Positions 31,095 to 43,182 of a stretch of 64,000 bases of DNA are shown in pieces. How positions within the stretch are numbered: position 1 is the first letter of the stretch; every line of letters begins with the position of its first letter. The notes under the pieces were generated by a model. That model was given only the letters and a program-made list of their open reading frames with translations. It was not told the DNA's origin and made no database searches. The DNA comes from Ophiostoma sp. CBS 140.51 (lineage: Eukaryota > Ascomycota > Sordariomycetes > Ophiostomatales > Ophiostomataceae): NCBI GenBank assembly GCA_029298735.1, contig JANSLP010000085.1, positions 1 through 64,000 of the forward strand, written 5' to 3'. Both the position numbers and the translations under genes were made by a program.

Positions 31095-32970
31095 CGTGAA
31101 AGTGTTGTCATAAACCAACTAAATAACGTAAATAAAAAAAGAAGGATCAAAGAGTGGAAAGGAGTGACGAAGAAAGAAAGTAAAGAACGACGCCGGCGAT
31201 GAAAGTTGAAAAACAAAAAGGAGAGACTGTCGCCAGACTGTGGTGGGTAAGGGAAGAGGGAAGGAAGGAAGAAAAGGAAAGGAGAGGAAGAGAAAAGTGA
31301 AGAGAGAGAGACGAGGAGACGCGATGCCCGGCCGAGTCTCTGGTTTTATTTATCAGACATCGCGAGGCGAAAGCAAGAAAAGGCGAGGAACGAGTGTGGG
31401 CAAGTGTGAGTGAGTGAGGCGAAGCGACGTCAAGAATTCAAAAGAAGCAGAAAGCGTGTCAAGCGTGTTGAAACTAGAAAAGATGTAGAGAGAAAAAAGA
31501 CGTGACTGGCATTTGGAGACGGATTAGAGACAACTTAAAAACGGGAAATCATTTTCGTGGAGCAGCTGGTATTCTGGAAACTACACTTTATGCCCCTTTT
31601 TGGGAGGAAAAGAGGAAAGAGTGGGCAAGAGTGGGAACAGACAGCAGACGAGAAATCTCGCGTGGCAGTTGGCATGTACTGGGATTGGGATGCATGCACG
31701 CGAAGAAAGAGCGTCTGCAATAACGAAAGGAGCGACTGTAAAATACGTCGAAACGAGAAGGAGCGTCTGTAATGACGAGAAGGAACGGCCCAAGAACAAG
31801 TCAGGGGAAGATGTTGGAAAGGACATCGGGACAGATGGGAAATACGGCAGGAGCGGTCGATGCAAGGGATGCCAAAAGGAGATGAAGGTTATTATGGGAA
31901 CTGTTGACAGATGCTTGGATAATTGGAAGTATGATTGAATGTCGAAACAGTACGAGTACACAATTGTATTTCAATTGAATTGTTGAGAGTGACACTGAAA
32001 GAAATAAATCGCCTTTATTCAGGTCTTGGACGTCGTCGAGTCGTGTTTTTCCATCTTATTCAACGGTCTTTTCGTCGGAATGTCGACGCGACACGACTCG
32101 TGCTTTTTTAAATTATTATTATTGGAGACTGGGGATTGTTGCTGTTTTTTTTCCTTCTTTTTTGGTGTCTGCCGGCATCTTGGCCGGATTGCCCCTCTTT
32201 CCTCTGAATGTCTCACGACACGCTCCAAAAGGGGAAGAATGAGAAACAGTAGGAACGAACGGAGACGGAGTAAAGAAAGGAAAGAGCGAGTGCGTTTGCA
32301 CATCAAGCCTTTGGGGAAAGAGAAGTCAAAGTTGCATGTAAATTAAAATGAAAATAGAAGTCGAAAAAACGGCGATTGACGTCAATCGTTTTCCAAATTT
32401 AAATCCTGTAGATATAAGTTCTCTCCATCTTCATGCTCACTCGTCTACTCTACTTCTCAACATCCTGCTCGCCTTCCTGTTGAGACACGTTCTTCGCCGA
32501 CCTGACCAAAGCCGAGTTTTGGGCGGAAAGTCTCGATCCTGTCAAGACTTATCAGGCGAGGAGAGACAAGAGAGACAGTCGGGTAAGATATAACAAGAAA
32601 TAAGAAACACACAAGCTTGGAAAAATTGTGCTCATATTCTTTTTCGAGTATGTGAAGAGACTATTGAGAAGATAAACTAGATTCAGCGCTCATGCCCACT
32701 CTCTTATTTACGACTTTGATATCGCCAATCATTCGGCCTTAACCTTTCTCCAAGACATAAATCACAAGAAACAAGTATGGAAGCAGAAGATAGCGATTCA
32801 AACACACACAATTGTAGTTATATTGTTTGATAAGATTAGATTCAATGGTATATATCATACGCTGGCTAGTCTACCCAGTCGATGCAAAACGCTATGTCGT
32901 CGCTAGATGAAAATACAAAGTTTATAAAAGCACTTTAGAAAGAGATCAAAAAGCACCCTCCGGGCGTCTC
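31095..32970. other. Intergenic region upstream of GH55
   Basis: Just upstream of the GH55 start the minus strand is CT-rich (about 31140-31320), a likely core promoter, followed by CTGATAAATAAAA (minus strand, about 31358-31346), which contains a GATA-factor core site. The rest, to the end of the next gene, is AT-rich with no supportable gene. Confidence 0.4.
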
Positions 32971-34599
32971 TTACTTCTTCCCCTTCTCCAAGTTTTCCTT
33001 CACCTGGGCCCTGGCTTCCGCCTCGGCGCGCTTCTGGGCATAAAAGTTCTCTGCATAGTAACTTTCACCGGGCGCGGGCTCTCGTTCCTTCTCCTTGCCC
33101 TTGCCCTTGCCACGACCAAAGACACGGCCGAGCCAGTTGCCAGAGGAGCCGCTGCCACTGCCAGACCCGGAGCCGAAACCACCTCCTGAAGTACTTCCAC
33201 TAGGACCAGCACTGGACGATGAACCGCCCGTCTTTTCCGATAGGAGGGGCATGTTGGCTGCTGCTGCCACCGCTGCCGACTGCCGGCTCAACTCACAGGC
33301 ATTCGGCACACCTCCTCCTCCCCGCGGATGGTCTTGCTGGGCCATGCCGTAGGTTTCTGCGAGGGCGGCCTTTTCTGCCAGGGCAGCACGGTCGGATGCC
33401 GACATGTTGGCAAACCCGGGCTTCAACTTTGTTGCTGCTGCAGCCAGTGCCGTTGCTGCCGGCGATTGTGTCGGTGCCGCTGGTGATTTTTGGGCAGGCA
33501 CCGGCCGCGGCTCAAGCAGCCGGATCTGCTGGTCCAGTTGCACTATGCGGGCCCGCTTGCCGTCCAATTGCACCTCCAAGTCTTCGGCCTGCTTGATGAT
33601 TTGCTTGCGCAGTTCTCGGAGGACAGTAAGTTCGGCGGAGTTGTCCTTGCGCTGCTGCTCCGCTTCCTCGCGCTCCTTGGCGGCCCGCTCGTCGGCTGCC
33701 TGCTCCTGTTCCGCCATCTTTTGTGCATGCCGTTCCCGCCGCTCGTTCTTTTTGGTGTGCGTCATGTAGTACTCGCTGTTCTGTTCATAGTAGCGCTGCT
33801 TGGCGGCCTGGGACCGCAGCTGCACCATACGCCGGCGCTCCTTTTCTTCGAGTTCCCTCTCGTGCTGCCGCCGAGACTGCTCGCGTTCCTGCTCGACGGC
33901 ATTCTTGGCCTTGGCCCGGGATACACGTTGGATCTCGGCTTGTCGGCGGGCTTCGCGGCGAGCCCTCCGCAGTTCCGTGGCGTCGGGCTGCTCAACCTCT
34001 TTCGAGGGACCACCCTTCTTTCCGCTGTAGTAGGCATGGTTGGCCCGCTCGGCCACCTGGCAGGGTGTGCAGTAGTGGGCCCAGCGGGTGGTGGAGCCGT
34101 ACTTGTCACCGAGACCGTCAATGTATACGGGGTAGCGCCCGCCGGCACGGACCTCGCGTTTGTCAAAGCAGGAGCAGCAGCGCTGTGGGCCCGATGTCAG
34201 GGAGCAGCCGCGGGCGGCCCAGTGGCCGCAGTCGAGAGAGGAAGAGGAAGGGGCAGCTGATGAAAAAGAAGAGCCTCCATTCACCATGGACTGGAAAGGG
34301 CTCCAGTCTATGTTCTTGTCTGTCCGGTAGGACGCGTTGGCCGTGGTGCCAGTGGTAACGCGGACGGGAGAAGGAGAGGCAGCAGAGGCCTGACTTTGAG
34401 GCCCCCCCGTGCGGCTCCGAGCATCGTCATAGGTCGCCTCGTAGGATGGCGGCGATACGTGTGGGGTGTTGTTGCTGTCCTCGTTCAGATTGATCAGGTC
34501 TTGTGTCTGCGCATCCGCGGCCGACCCTGCGGCGTCATCGAAGCCGCAGTGTGCCCGGTACGGCGGCGGCGGAGCGTTGTCGTTGTTGTCGTCGTGCAT
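32971..34599 (-). CDS. Uncharacterised Cys-rich, coiled-coil protein
   Basis: I do not recognise a named family. Intronless, 542 residues from the ATG at 34599. Layout: Pro-rich acidic N-terminus with PPPY and PPSY short motifs (possible WW-domain ligands); a Cys/His cluster at about 125-195 (DCGHW, GCS, RCCSCF, then HYCTPCQ), spaced like a small zinc-binding fold; a long Arg/Glu-rich coiled coil at about 200-370; an Ala/Pro linker; a Gly/Ser repeat (GSGSGSGSG) and a basic GKGKGKEKE tail. No signal peptide or membrane segment. The 69 codons open upstream of this ATG look like leader sequence. The coding bias and charge pattern support a real gene; function unknown. Confidence 0.75.
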   Translation of the reverse strand: MHDDNNDNAPPPPYRAHCGFDDAAGSAADAQTQDLINLNEDSNNTPHVSPPSYEATYDDARSRTGGPQSQASAASPSPVRVTTGTTANASYRTDKNIDWSPFQSMVNGGSSFSSAAPSSSSLDCGHWAARGCSLTSGPQRCCSCFDKREVRAGGRYPVYIDGLGDKYGSTTRWAHYCTPCQVAERANHAYYSGKKGGPSKEVEQPDATELRRARREARRQAEIQRVSRAKAKNAVEQEREQSRRQHERELEEKERRRMVQLRSQAAKQRYYEQNSEYYMTHTKKNERRERHAQKMAEQEQAADERAAKEREEAEQQRKDNSAELTVLRELRKQIIKQAEDLEVQLDGKRARIVQLDQQIRLLEPRPVPAQKSPAAPTQSPAATALAAAATKLKPGFANMSASDRAALAEKAALAETYGMAQQDHPRGGGGVPNACELSRQSAAVAAAANMPLLSEKTGGSSSSAGPSGSTSGGGFGSGSGSGSGSSGNWLGRVFGRGKGKGKEKEREPAPGESYYAENFYAQKRAEAEARAQVKENLEKGKK

Positions 34600-35970
34600 T
34601 GTGGACAGTGTAAGGAAGAGGATGAGGTCAGAAGTGTAAAATGCGGAGACAGCGGAGCCGCCAAATGTCGCTGGAAGTCGCTGTAATCGCTGTAGTCCGC
34701 TGGAATCTGAGGAAGGCGCTGCCACTGTCGCAAAGAGGAAGGAGCCGCAAAGGGAAGTCGCGAATATAAAAGAAATGTTGTTGCTGTGAATATGTGTTTG
34801 ACTCAAACTCTTGTGTCATTTGCGAAACGAAAGAGATACCTGGGGGTACCTTTTTGTATCGCAATCCTCGTTGATAGGATAGTCTGCCTGAAATGCCTTG
34901 CTTCACGCACATGGGAAAGAAAGTGGGTGCCTTTCTTTGTCGTTTTGTGTAGGGCGTTTTCGTCACAGCGGGTTTGGCAGGTGCGGAGGCTGTGCACAAG
35001 CTTTGCCAGTCTGCCCAACCCACACCACTTACACCAGAGTGAAGGACCCACTTATTCTGGATCCGCGCATGTCCACCCACCGAGCCGCCAAAACCGGCAC
35101 GAGTCGAGTCATTCGGCGGATTGGAGAGCGAACGATGAACGAGCCTGCGAGCCTACTGGCGGGCCCACCCGGACAGCCGCCAAGTGACTGCGCAGAACGC
35201 GAAGAATAGAATAATGAAGGGAATAGAGGCCAACCATGCTTCGGCGAGAGAAAGTGCCTACAAAAAGCAATAGAAAGCAATACTCTTGATAGCTTTTTCC
35301 ACTTTCGACTTTCAGGGATCACTGTAATACTAAGGTGAGGCTGAGAAGGAGGAGAGTCGCATATTGAACCTCGAATCATGGATGTCGCTCGTATGGACAA
35401 CTGAAGAGCTATCGTATCAGAACCTCTGTTGGAAATGATAAGAGGCTGCGATAATCGGATGTAAAGGGAAGCTCCAAGCTGCAATATCAAACGGGCAGGA
35501 GCGATGCCGAAAGGAGCATATGACTAAGATCAGTAAACCAACAAGACAGACTCCGTCGAAAGCTGAAATGCGAAGTCGGAGGAGCTGCAAGGAGAAAGGA
35601 GGACAGAATGATACACAGTCGATTAGAAATAAAATACAATAAAAGACTAGGCATTCAAAAGAGTACGTCGTAGGTAGACAGCTACATCTGTGTGCTGTTG
35701 TCCAAGTGTGGCAGTTGGCACTAAATTTGGTGGTGGGCTGTTGGCCGTTGTTTACTTCCCCTTAATCGAGCACAGGGAAGTCACGATGCACCACCGCGGT
35801 TTCAAAACGGCAACATGTCGAGTCCAGAAAATGATTTGACTTTTTGTGATATTCTGACTTCTTTGGAATGTTTTTTTCAAGACTCGGAAATAATTTAATA
35901 AATACTGTAAGATTTTAGGCGGAATTTTACATGTAAATAAAGATATGGTTCAAAGTCACAAAAAAAGGAG
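34600..35970. other. Intergenic region, no gene seen
   Basis: Upstream region of the coiled-coil gene. Short frames only, no domain signature. Composition becomes AT-rich toward 35800-35970. Confidence 0.4.
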
Positions 35971-35971
35971 C

Positions 35972-36045
35972 AAAAAATAATTTTACGGCAGGGGAGGGAT
36001 TCGAACCCCCGCCCCCGAAGGGCCTGGCCCGCCCCCCCGGCCAAC
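35972..36045 (-). ncRNA. tRNA-like 3' half with B-box and Pol III terminator
   Basis: On the minus strand, a perfect B-box GGTTCGAATCC (36007-35997) sits in a T-arm-like hairpin with a 7-nt TTCGAAT loop and a five-pair stem. It is followed by CCCTGCC and a G, as in an acceptor 3' strand and discriminator base, then T6 at 35977-35972. Upstream are a GCCC/GGGC hairpin with a TTCG loop (36023-36011), like the long variable arm of tRNA-Ser or tRNA-Leu, and a TTGGCC/GGCCAG stem (36044-36024). No matching 5' acceptor strand (GGCAGGG) or good A-box was found upstream, so a complete tRNA is not supported. It may be a tRNA pseudogene, a tRNA with an unusual 5' part, or another Pol III transcript. Confidence 0.4.
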
Positions 36046-37252
36046 AAGTTTTCCTATCGCTCTTGAAAGTACATCCACCAAACAGGTGAATACGACACAA
36101 ATTGGGTACAGGAGAGCGTTAACGAGCGTTAGCAACACGAAACAGGAGACACATATTACACACACCGAAACAACCCAAACTTATCCCAAGGCCACTGAAA
36201 AATTGGTGCAGCTGGACTCAATTGGAACACACGAATATGCCAACAAGCGAGGGCAAATCATATTCGCAACCATCATATTCAGCGCGTCCGTTTTATCTTT
36301 GACGTAGAGGAGAGGAGAGAGCGGTGTTTTGTAGACGAAAGTCGGTGTGTGAGGTGAGCCTCCTGTTTTTGCCGGGTCGGAAAGGTCGGAAAAGGTTCCG
36401 TATTTTTGTGATCTTGGTTGTTTTCAACTGTTTTGGTGATTGTTTTATCGTTTTCAAGTTTTTTTTTTTGGCCCAGGCCTGGAGATTGGACGCCTCTTTT
36501 ATTTTAATATTCCGAGAGAAAAGTCGCGTCGAGACGCGAGGCACAAAACTCAGAATATAGAAACACAGAAATTCAAAACACAGAAAATAAATATGTGTAT
36601 GCAGATATGAACTGTCGCTGGGTGCGGCCGCCTCTTCTGAGAGCGGCTGCAAAGGAAACTTGTTGGCTTGGCGGGGCCGGACCAGAATCTTACCACTCGA
36701 CCACCCTGCCTTTCAAAAGAGTATTGCAAAGGGAAGTGTTGGACTTGTTTATAAAGGGTGGACTCCCATCTTTGATAAACAATTGTAAACAAGGAAGGTG
36801 GGAGGTGGATGGTCGGCGGGAAGGCGTGATGTGGTGATGTTTTGGTGGAGTGGTGTCAAGAAGGAGATAAAAGCGGCAGATGACAATTTGGGGACGAGCC
36901 AAGTAGTAAACAGTAGTAGCTTTACAGGGCAATAACGGAGGCACGCTTCACCAAATCTGCAGACGCTTTGCTGGTATCAAAAAGTAAACATTAGGGCAAA
37001 AAAGGGGTGTCCTATGAAAACTAAACATAAAAAGCAAACACGCTAGATACCTGTTGAAAAGTTCAATCGAGCCAAGCCCGGGCGAGATAAAAAGAAACAT
37101 GAGCAAAACCGATAAACATACCCCGACCCTCCAACATCCATGAGTTTCCCCAAATACCAAAATTTCACACAACGCCGGAGCTGTCCGGCCCAAAAGAAGA
37201 ATAACAAATCAAAATAAAATAAAAAAAGCGGAAAAAGAAAAGGGAGTGCCAA
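36046..37252. other. Intergenic region downstream of the C2H2 regulator
   Basis: AT-rich, presumably holding the 3' UTR of the transcription factor. Open frames are short and without domain signatures. Confidence 0.4.
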
Positions 37253-40200
37253 TTACAGCCCACCCGTAGCGGCGATCCGCGCCATGGGCGTGCGGTCGCC
37301 CGGCTTCTCCAGAATGTCGGCGTAGCTCTCCAGACCGAGGCCCATGATGCTAATCACCTCGAAAATGTGTGTGCCCTTGAACGTCTCGGCCCACAGGTGG
37401 ATCACGGCCGTGGCAAGCTGGCGCAGCTTGGCGCCGTCACCACCAGGGGTGGACGAAGCACCCGCCGACGAGGCACTCGAAGAAGCACCGCCAGACAGCG
37501 ACGGGTCAATGGGCACGGCAAACTCTGTCTCATCGAGCAGGCGGCGCACGTTGTCGAGCAGCGTCTTCTCCTCGATCGAGATAGGTGCATCGTTGGGGCC
37601 AATGGAGGCCAGAGTGATCAGCCACTTGGACAGCAGCAGAGCACATTCCATGTTGCACACTAGACTGTTAGCGGGTTCCACATAAATAGAAATACGCGTG
37701 GGGTGACTTACAAGAAAGTTGCATGCTCCACTCAAGGGACTTGGTGCGGGCCACATAGTTGACACCAGCCTTGACGAGCATCGCCAGGGCATGGATCGCC
37801 TGCACGACCGCACGAATCGTGCGCGGGCTGCGCACCAGCAGAGGCACGTCGTTGAAGGCGTTGGCGATGATGCCATGGTCGCGTGTCTCCAGGCGGCGGC
37901 TGGGGTTGAGGTCCGTGTACAGGCGAATGTATGCCAGGCGCAGGAGAGCTGTGGCGTTGAAGGCCACCGAGCCGCTGTGGTAGTTTTCCGCCGGGTTCAT
38001 GCCCGCCTGCTGGTGCTGGTGAGCACTCTCGGCAGCGCGCATCTGCCGGTGCTGCTCAAAGCCCATCTGCCACAGCCGCAGGCCGTGGGCAATCTCCTCG
38101 ACGTCGTCAATCTTGAGGCCACGGTGGATGCCGTAAGGCGAAGCAATGCCGACAGATGTTTGCTTCAGCAGGTATATGTGCTGGATGATGCAGTGCATCA
38201 AAACGTAGTTGCCGAGGGACGAAACGTGCGTGAGCGCGGTCTGGGCGTTGCGGTTCAGGATCCGTGCGAAAGCCTCCTGAACAGACAGGTCGACGTTTCC
38301 GTAGGCCTGGCGCGCCTCCTGCCACTGCCACGCCGTCTCTGCCCGCCACAGGCGCGAGGGTTGAGGGAGAAGCATATTGACTTCGGACGTCAACAGCAAG
38401 GGAGGCGTGTTGTACACGACGCTGCAAAGGTTGAAGAAGCAAAACGCGATAAGTTTTGTCCGGGTGCTACCTTCGACGCGGATAAACGTCTCCCAATCTG
38501 AAACCTGGCTGGACGGTTGCGATTCGAGGCCCTCTTCACGGACGAGAACAGCGAGCTGGCTCTGCAGAGAAAGAGCCTCGTGCAAAATGGCCTTGGGGCC
38601 CCAAAGACCGACGGCAAACAGAAGCAGAAGAGCCTGGATCGTCTCAAGGCGAGCCTGTGGTGTGTTGGGCGAGCTAAACAGTTAGCATTGAGCATATGTA
38701 ATATCAAATATAGGAGCATGACTTACTATGGCTCCCGGTGGGTGTCTTGGGTTAGGGGACGGTCATGCTGCACCGAGTTGAACGAGTGCCGGTAGCCCGT
38801 GCTGGGCGAGGGGCGTGTCGAGTGCGGGCTGTAGGCGGCCGACGTAGGTAGCAGGCTGTGAACCTCGGAGCTGTGGCGGCGACGAATCTGCTCAAAGGCA
38901 ATAGCCTTGGCGGCGTACCACAGCGCGTTACCGCGGTGGCTCTCGAAGCGGTACTGGGCACCGACGGCCAGGATGGCCAGAATCAGCTCGGGGGACATCT
39001 CGCCAGGCGCAAGAGTCGGCAGGTGCAGGAAGGGCAGGTGCTCGTGGAAGCCGCTGACGTAACCCTCAAGGAACCGGGTCAGAGTGTGCCGGGACGGGCA
39101 GATGAAGTCGGCAGGCAGGACAGACGAGAACTCTTCAAGGCGGTTCTTAATCGTGTTGTGGTCGGCCAGACCAATGCGCCAGGCAGGGGCGCGCATGGAA
39201 CCCTCATCCTGCGAGCGCTGGGGTCCGTTCTCCGAGTGCATGTCGCGCATATCAGGCTGCACCGAGGGGAAGCGTGTCGAGGGGAACGATGAACCGGCCA
39301 TTTTGGACATGCTGTTACCGCCACGTCCCATTTCGGTAGCTGGCCGGCCCCACATCCCGAACGGCTGATCGGACTCGAGAGCTGTCGGCAAAAAGTGCGA
39401 GGATGAAGTAAAGTCGTCGAGGAACAGGTGGTAGTCGTCGAACGAGGCAGCGGGCGGCTGGCCGGCGTAGGCTGGCGGGATAGCCTCCTGTGGGGCTGGT
39501 GCTTCGCGGCTGCGGTCGTTGTACGGCGGTGGCGTATTATCAAACGACTTGACGGGCGGGATGGGGCCGGCGGGCGGCTGGTGACCGAGATCCTGCATGA
39601 TGGGGGGCATGGCGTTAATCTCGGCGGCCGAGGCCAAGTGTGTGGCGGCATCTGACAGCAGGTCTAAGTTACAAGCCGGCACGTTTCTCGATGCAAGCCG
39701 GGGGTCGGTTGGCGGTGGTGGCGGCAACGACGAAATGGAATGTTGTGACTGGTGTGCCACATGGGCTGGGTGTTGTGAAGGTGACGGAACCGGCTGTGGG
39801 GCCTGGCCCGGGTATCTGGAAGTTGTGGACTGGCGGCGCTGCATGCCCATCATGCTCATTTCGCCGTGGTCGTCGGAGGACATCGTGTGGCCGCTACCCG
39901 ACGACGTTTTCCGGATCCGGCTGGCATCCTTGCCGCCCTCGTTGAGATGAACAAGCTTCTCATGGCGGACTAAAAGATCACTGATGTCCATGTATGAGCA
40001 TACGTACGCTAAGGTGGAGAGTGTAAAACAGTGCAAAGCAGGGTAAGGTAGGTCGGATGTGCGGGAGCACACCGTATGGGGTGCGTTTGTCAAGCTGGAT
40101 GTGTAGTGCAGTGCAGTTAGGTAATGTTGAATGTGTAATGTGTAATGTGATAGAGGGTAACCGAGGGTATGGATGTGGGGTAAAACAAGGCTAGGTAAGA

Positions 40201-41462
40201 TGTGGAAATAATGCAGTAAGATGCTGGGCTGGAAGACGAAGATCGAATCCAGATCCCAATGAGACAGGAATAACTAAAAGGGAGAATAGGCAAATGACAA
40301 AAATAGGAAAAAATAACAAAAATAACAAAAGTACGGGGAAGGCTGCCGAATAGCAAGGGAGATAATGACAGCGAGCCGTGAAAGGTAATGAACGGGCAAA
40401 GGGGAAACAGGGGAGAAGGCTGGGCGAGTGTGAGGGGAAGGGTCCGATCAACGATAGGTTCGGTCCGGGATCCGCGGTGGACAAGGTATCGTATCCGACA
40501 ATGTTGATGCTCCGCGACCCTGTATGACTCGGACAGTGGTGGTGATTGCCTTTGTCTCGGCGCCGAACCTCATATCCTCATTTCCCCATACAAAATTTGT
40601 GGACAATGTCTGAATGTGTGAACAATATGACTACTGTCGGCAATCATCAAAGGGGGAAAGAGGACTAAAGGCAACTCCGCATGTGCGGTAGTCGGCAAAC
40701 CCCGAAGGTGAAAAGCGGAGATTGCGTGGAGGCAAAAAAGAGTGAAACGAAGCAAGTCGCCGAGGTGATAGAAATATGCGGCTTGTGACGGGAAGGGGAC
40801 AAAGAAGGTTGGTGACATCGAGTATCGAAAGTGATCGATGAGAGGAAGAGTGAAGATGATAATAAAAAGGAAACGGAATAAAAACAACACAAACCAGAAA
40901 GGATGATGAAGTTGATAGAGGATGATGACCAAGAAACTCGGATGGGGGGAAAGGGAAGCTTGAGACTTACCGACGTCCAAAGGTCTTTCCACAACGCGCC
41001 CAGGTGCAGGCAAAAGGCTTCTCCTTGGTATGCGTCCGCTCGTGTCTTTGCACATGCTCCACACGTCTAAATGCGAAGAAAGAAAAGAGTGTTAATGTAA
41101 GCTAATATGCATCGAAAGCGGAGGTTGGAGAAGGTTGATCAAAGGGGGTGGGTTGCAACAAGGGGAGAAGGGGGAAGAATGGGATATGGGACGAGGGGAA
41201 CGGAACCGCTCATCGGCTCATCACAAATCAAGTGCCAGTGAGGAGATGGAGTTCGGGAGTCTTGAAAAGTGGTGAAAGTAGTGGAAGCAGTGAAAATCTG
41301 GGGAAAGGGGGACACAGAGGTGCATGTTCGTAAGCAATCATACCTAAACCGTTTGCTACAGTATTTGCACGGCAGGGTCTTTGGCTTCAATGGCCGACCC
41401 TCTGCATTGTGTTCAGTCATTCCTAAGTTTGAAGGTGCTTCGATGGACTGGATGGCTAGCAT
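37253..41462 (-). CDS. C2H2 zinc-finger/Fungal_trans transcription factor, 5 exons
   Basis: DNA-binding regulator of 945 residues. Exons by splice sites and frame: 41462-41344, 41066-40971, 39980-38727, 38673-37712, 37659-37253. Two tandem C2H2 fingers are assembled across the first three exons: C32-x2-C35-x12-H48-x3-H52 and C60-x4-C65-x12-H78-x4-H83, joined by the standard TKEKPF linker and ending RRDLLVRHEKLVH. A long Ser/Pro/His-rich disordered part follows (about 90-320). The second half is a Fungal_trans (PF04082) middle homology region, with FLEGYVSGFHEHLPFLHLPTL near its start. The layout resembles the Adr1/Klf1/Rsf2 class. The unusually large second intron (990 bp, 40970-39981) splits the second finger. 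Target genes cannot be inferred. Confidence 0.9.
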
Positions 41463-43152
41463 GATCTGGTGTTATATTTGTTTTGTGCTGGTGGTTTGGC
41501 GGGTTGGTCACTTTCAGTCAACGTCAGTGTCTGCTCTGCTTTCGTTCGGCAAACACGCAGCAGCAAGGAGCGAGCAGAAAGTGTCAAAGTAGCGGCTGTC
41601 CTCTTGGCGTGTGCGGAGTAGTAATAGTCGAACAGTCGAATACTTGGGTAGTTGAAAGTCGTCGAAAGTCGCAAAGATGAAGTCCAAGTGTCAAGGCAGA
41701 CGTAATAGACATGCGCGTGATCCTCTTTCGTTTCGGGGCTGGACTGGACTGCGGAAGCGAGATATGCTGCACGATCGGAGGTAAAATAAATCTCGCCGCA
41801 AATGAAGTTAATGATGGGAGTTGCTGCGTAGCCGTTGCGGAGATGCGTCGGTATTTGATGCTCGGTCGTTGTGTTGCAATGCGTGTTTAAGTTGGCGCCT
41901 GTATCTTGTTTTCCTTTATTTTGTTGCCTGCTTCGATGATGAGTCGTCGATGGTGAGAGGTGGAAAATATGTGCTGTATATTTTGCGGAGCGTTGCGTGT
42001 ATGAAAAAGCGTTCGAAGACGGAAAGCCAAAGTCGCACAGCGTAACCGTTGAGTGGGGGCTGGGTATGTTGGGCTGTTGGGTATGGATGAGAGAAATAGG
42101 AACAGATATGTACAGTTGTATGAAGTACGATGGAGGCGATATGATGGAAGAATACAAGAAAGTATTTCAAGATGGGAGGGGGTGTGAAGATGAGGAGGCA
42201 GCAAAAGGAGTAGGAAGGGGAAAGGAAAGAAAAAGAGAAAATAAAAAAGAGAAAAAGAAGGGGGGAATTCGAGTTGAAAAATAAAAAAAGGGAATAGAGA
42301 GTCAATACGTCGCCCAACGGCCGGACCGTCTATTTGCGGGGAGGGAAATAAGAAATAAAACGGAGGGTATGGGGAAGAAGGAGACGTAAAAAGAAAAAAG
42401 AGAAAAGAGAAAATGAAAGCGGTTCTCCGCTCCCAAGAAAAAAGGGTGCTACAATTGTGGGAATTATGGATTATGGGGGCGGATCCAAGATGGAAGCTAG
42501 GAAATCAAGAGGAGACGGACGGGGAAAAGAGAGGGGAAAGACAGAAAAAGGGACAGAAAGGACAAAAAGGAGGAGTCTGGAGCACACGCACACAATTTTT
42601 GCCCTATTTTGTTTCTTTCTTATTTTCCCCTTCCTTATTTCTTTCACCTCTTTATCCCTGGATCCTGCTTGTTGCTTGACAGCAGGTGCCTTGCTTCTTT
42701 GCTGGATGCTTCTGCAGTCTTCCACGCGGCGGTTGCAGAGTGTGGGCGGCGTGGCAGGCCGAGTTGCGCCTCTTTTTGATCAGGGAGGGTAGTAAAAGGG
42801 CAGGTCCTTGTGGGAGGTATCCCGTACTCGCAGTAATATTCTCCGCTCGTTGTCGAGTGTTGTGAGTAAGAGAAAAGCAGGGAAAAGGTAAAAAGAGGCA
42901 CCAAGAGGACAAGAGATGGACGCTCTTTGGCCACTCGTTCTCGGACGGGCCGCCTCAGACCAAACTCGGAAGGGAAGGCTGGGGAAAAGGAAGGCGAGGG
43001 GGTGAAAGCGGGAAAGGAGGGCCTGGCGTGCTGGCTTGCTGGGGGAGGCGTCAGAAGTTGAGGAGTTGAGTTGAGGAGTTGTAAGGAGGGTGTGGGTAAC
43101 AACCTGGGGGACGGCCCCAACTATGCGTGTTTCCCAAGATCAGCAGCGCGGA

Positions 43153-43182
43153 GGATGGGACAGGATGGGACAGGATGGGACA
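43153..43182. repeat. Three tandem copies of a 10-bp unit
   Basis: Three perfect head-to-tail copies of GGATGGGACA, followed by a degenerate fourth. A minisatellite in non-coding DNA. Confidence 0.9.

Noticed and set aside
36046..36110. Search for the 5' half of a complete tRNA upstream of the B-box
   Set aside because: The best candidate (GGTGGAT at 36079-36073) pairs with only five of seven acceptor positions, two of them wobble, and no A-box follows, so a full tRNA was not called.
41456..42157. Possible 233-codon upstream reading frame overlapping the C2H2 regulator start
   Set aside because: It begins with TTG and contains no ATG, so it is not a convincing uORF.
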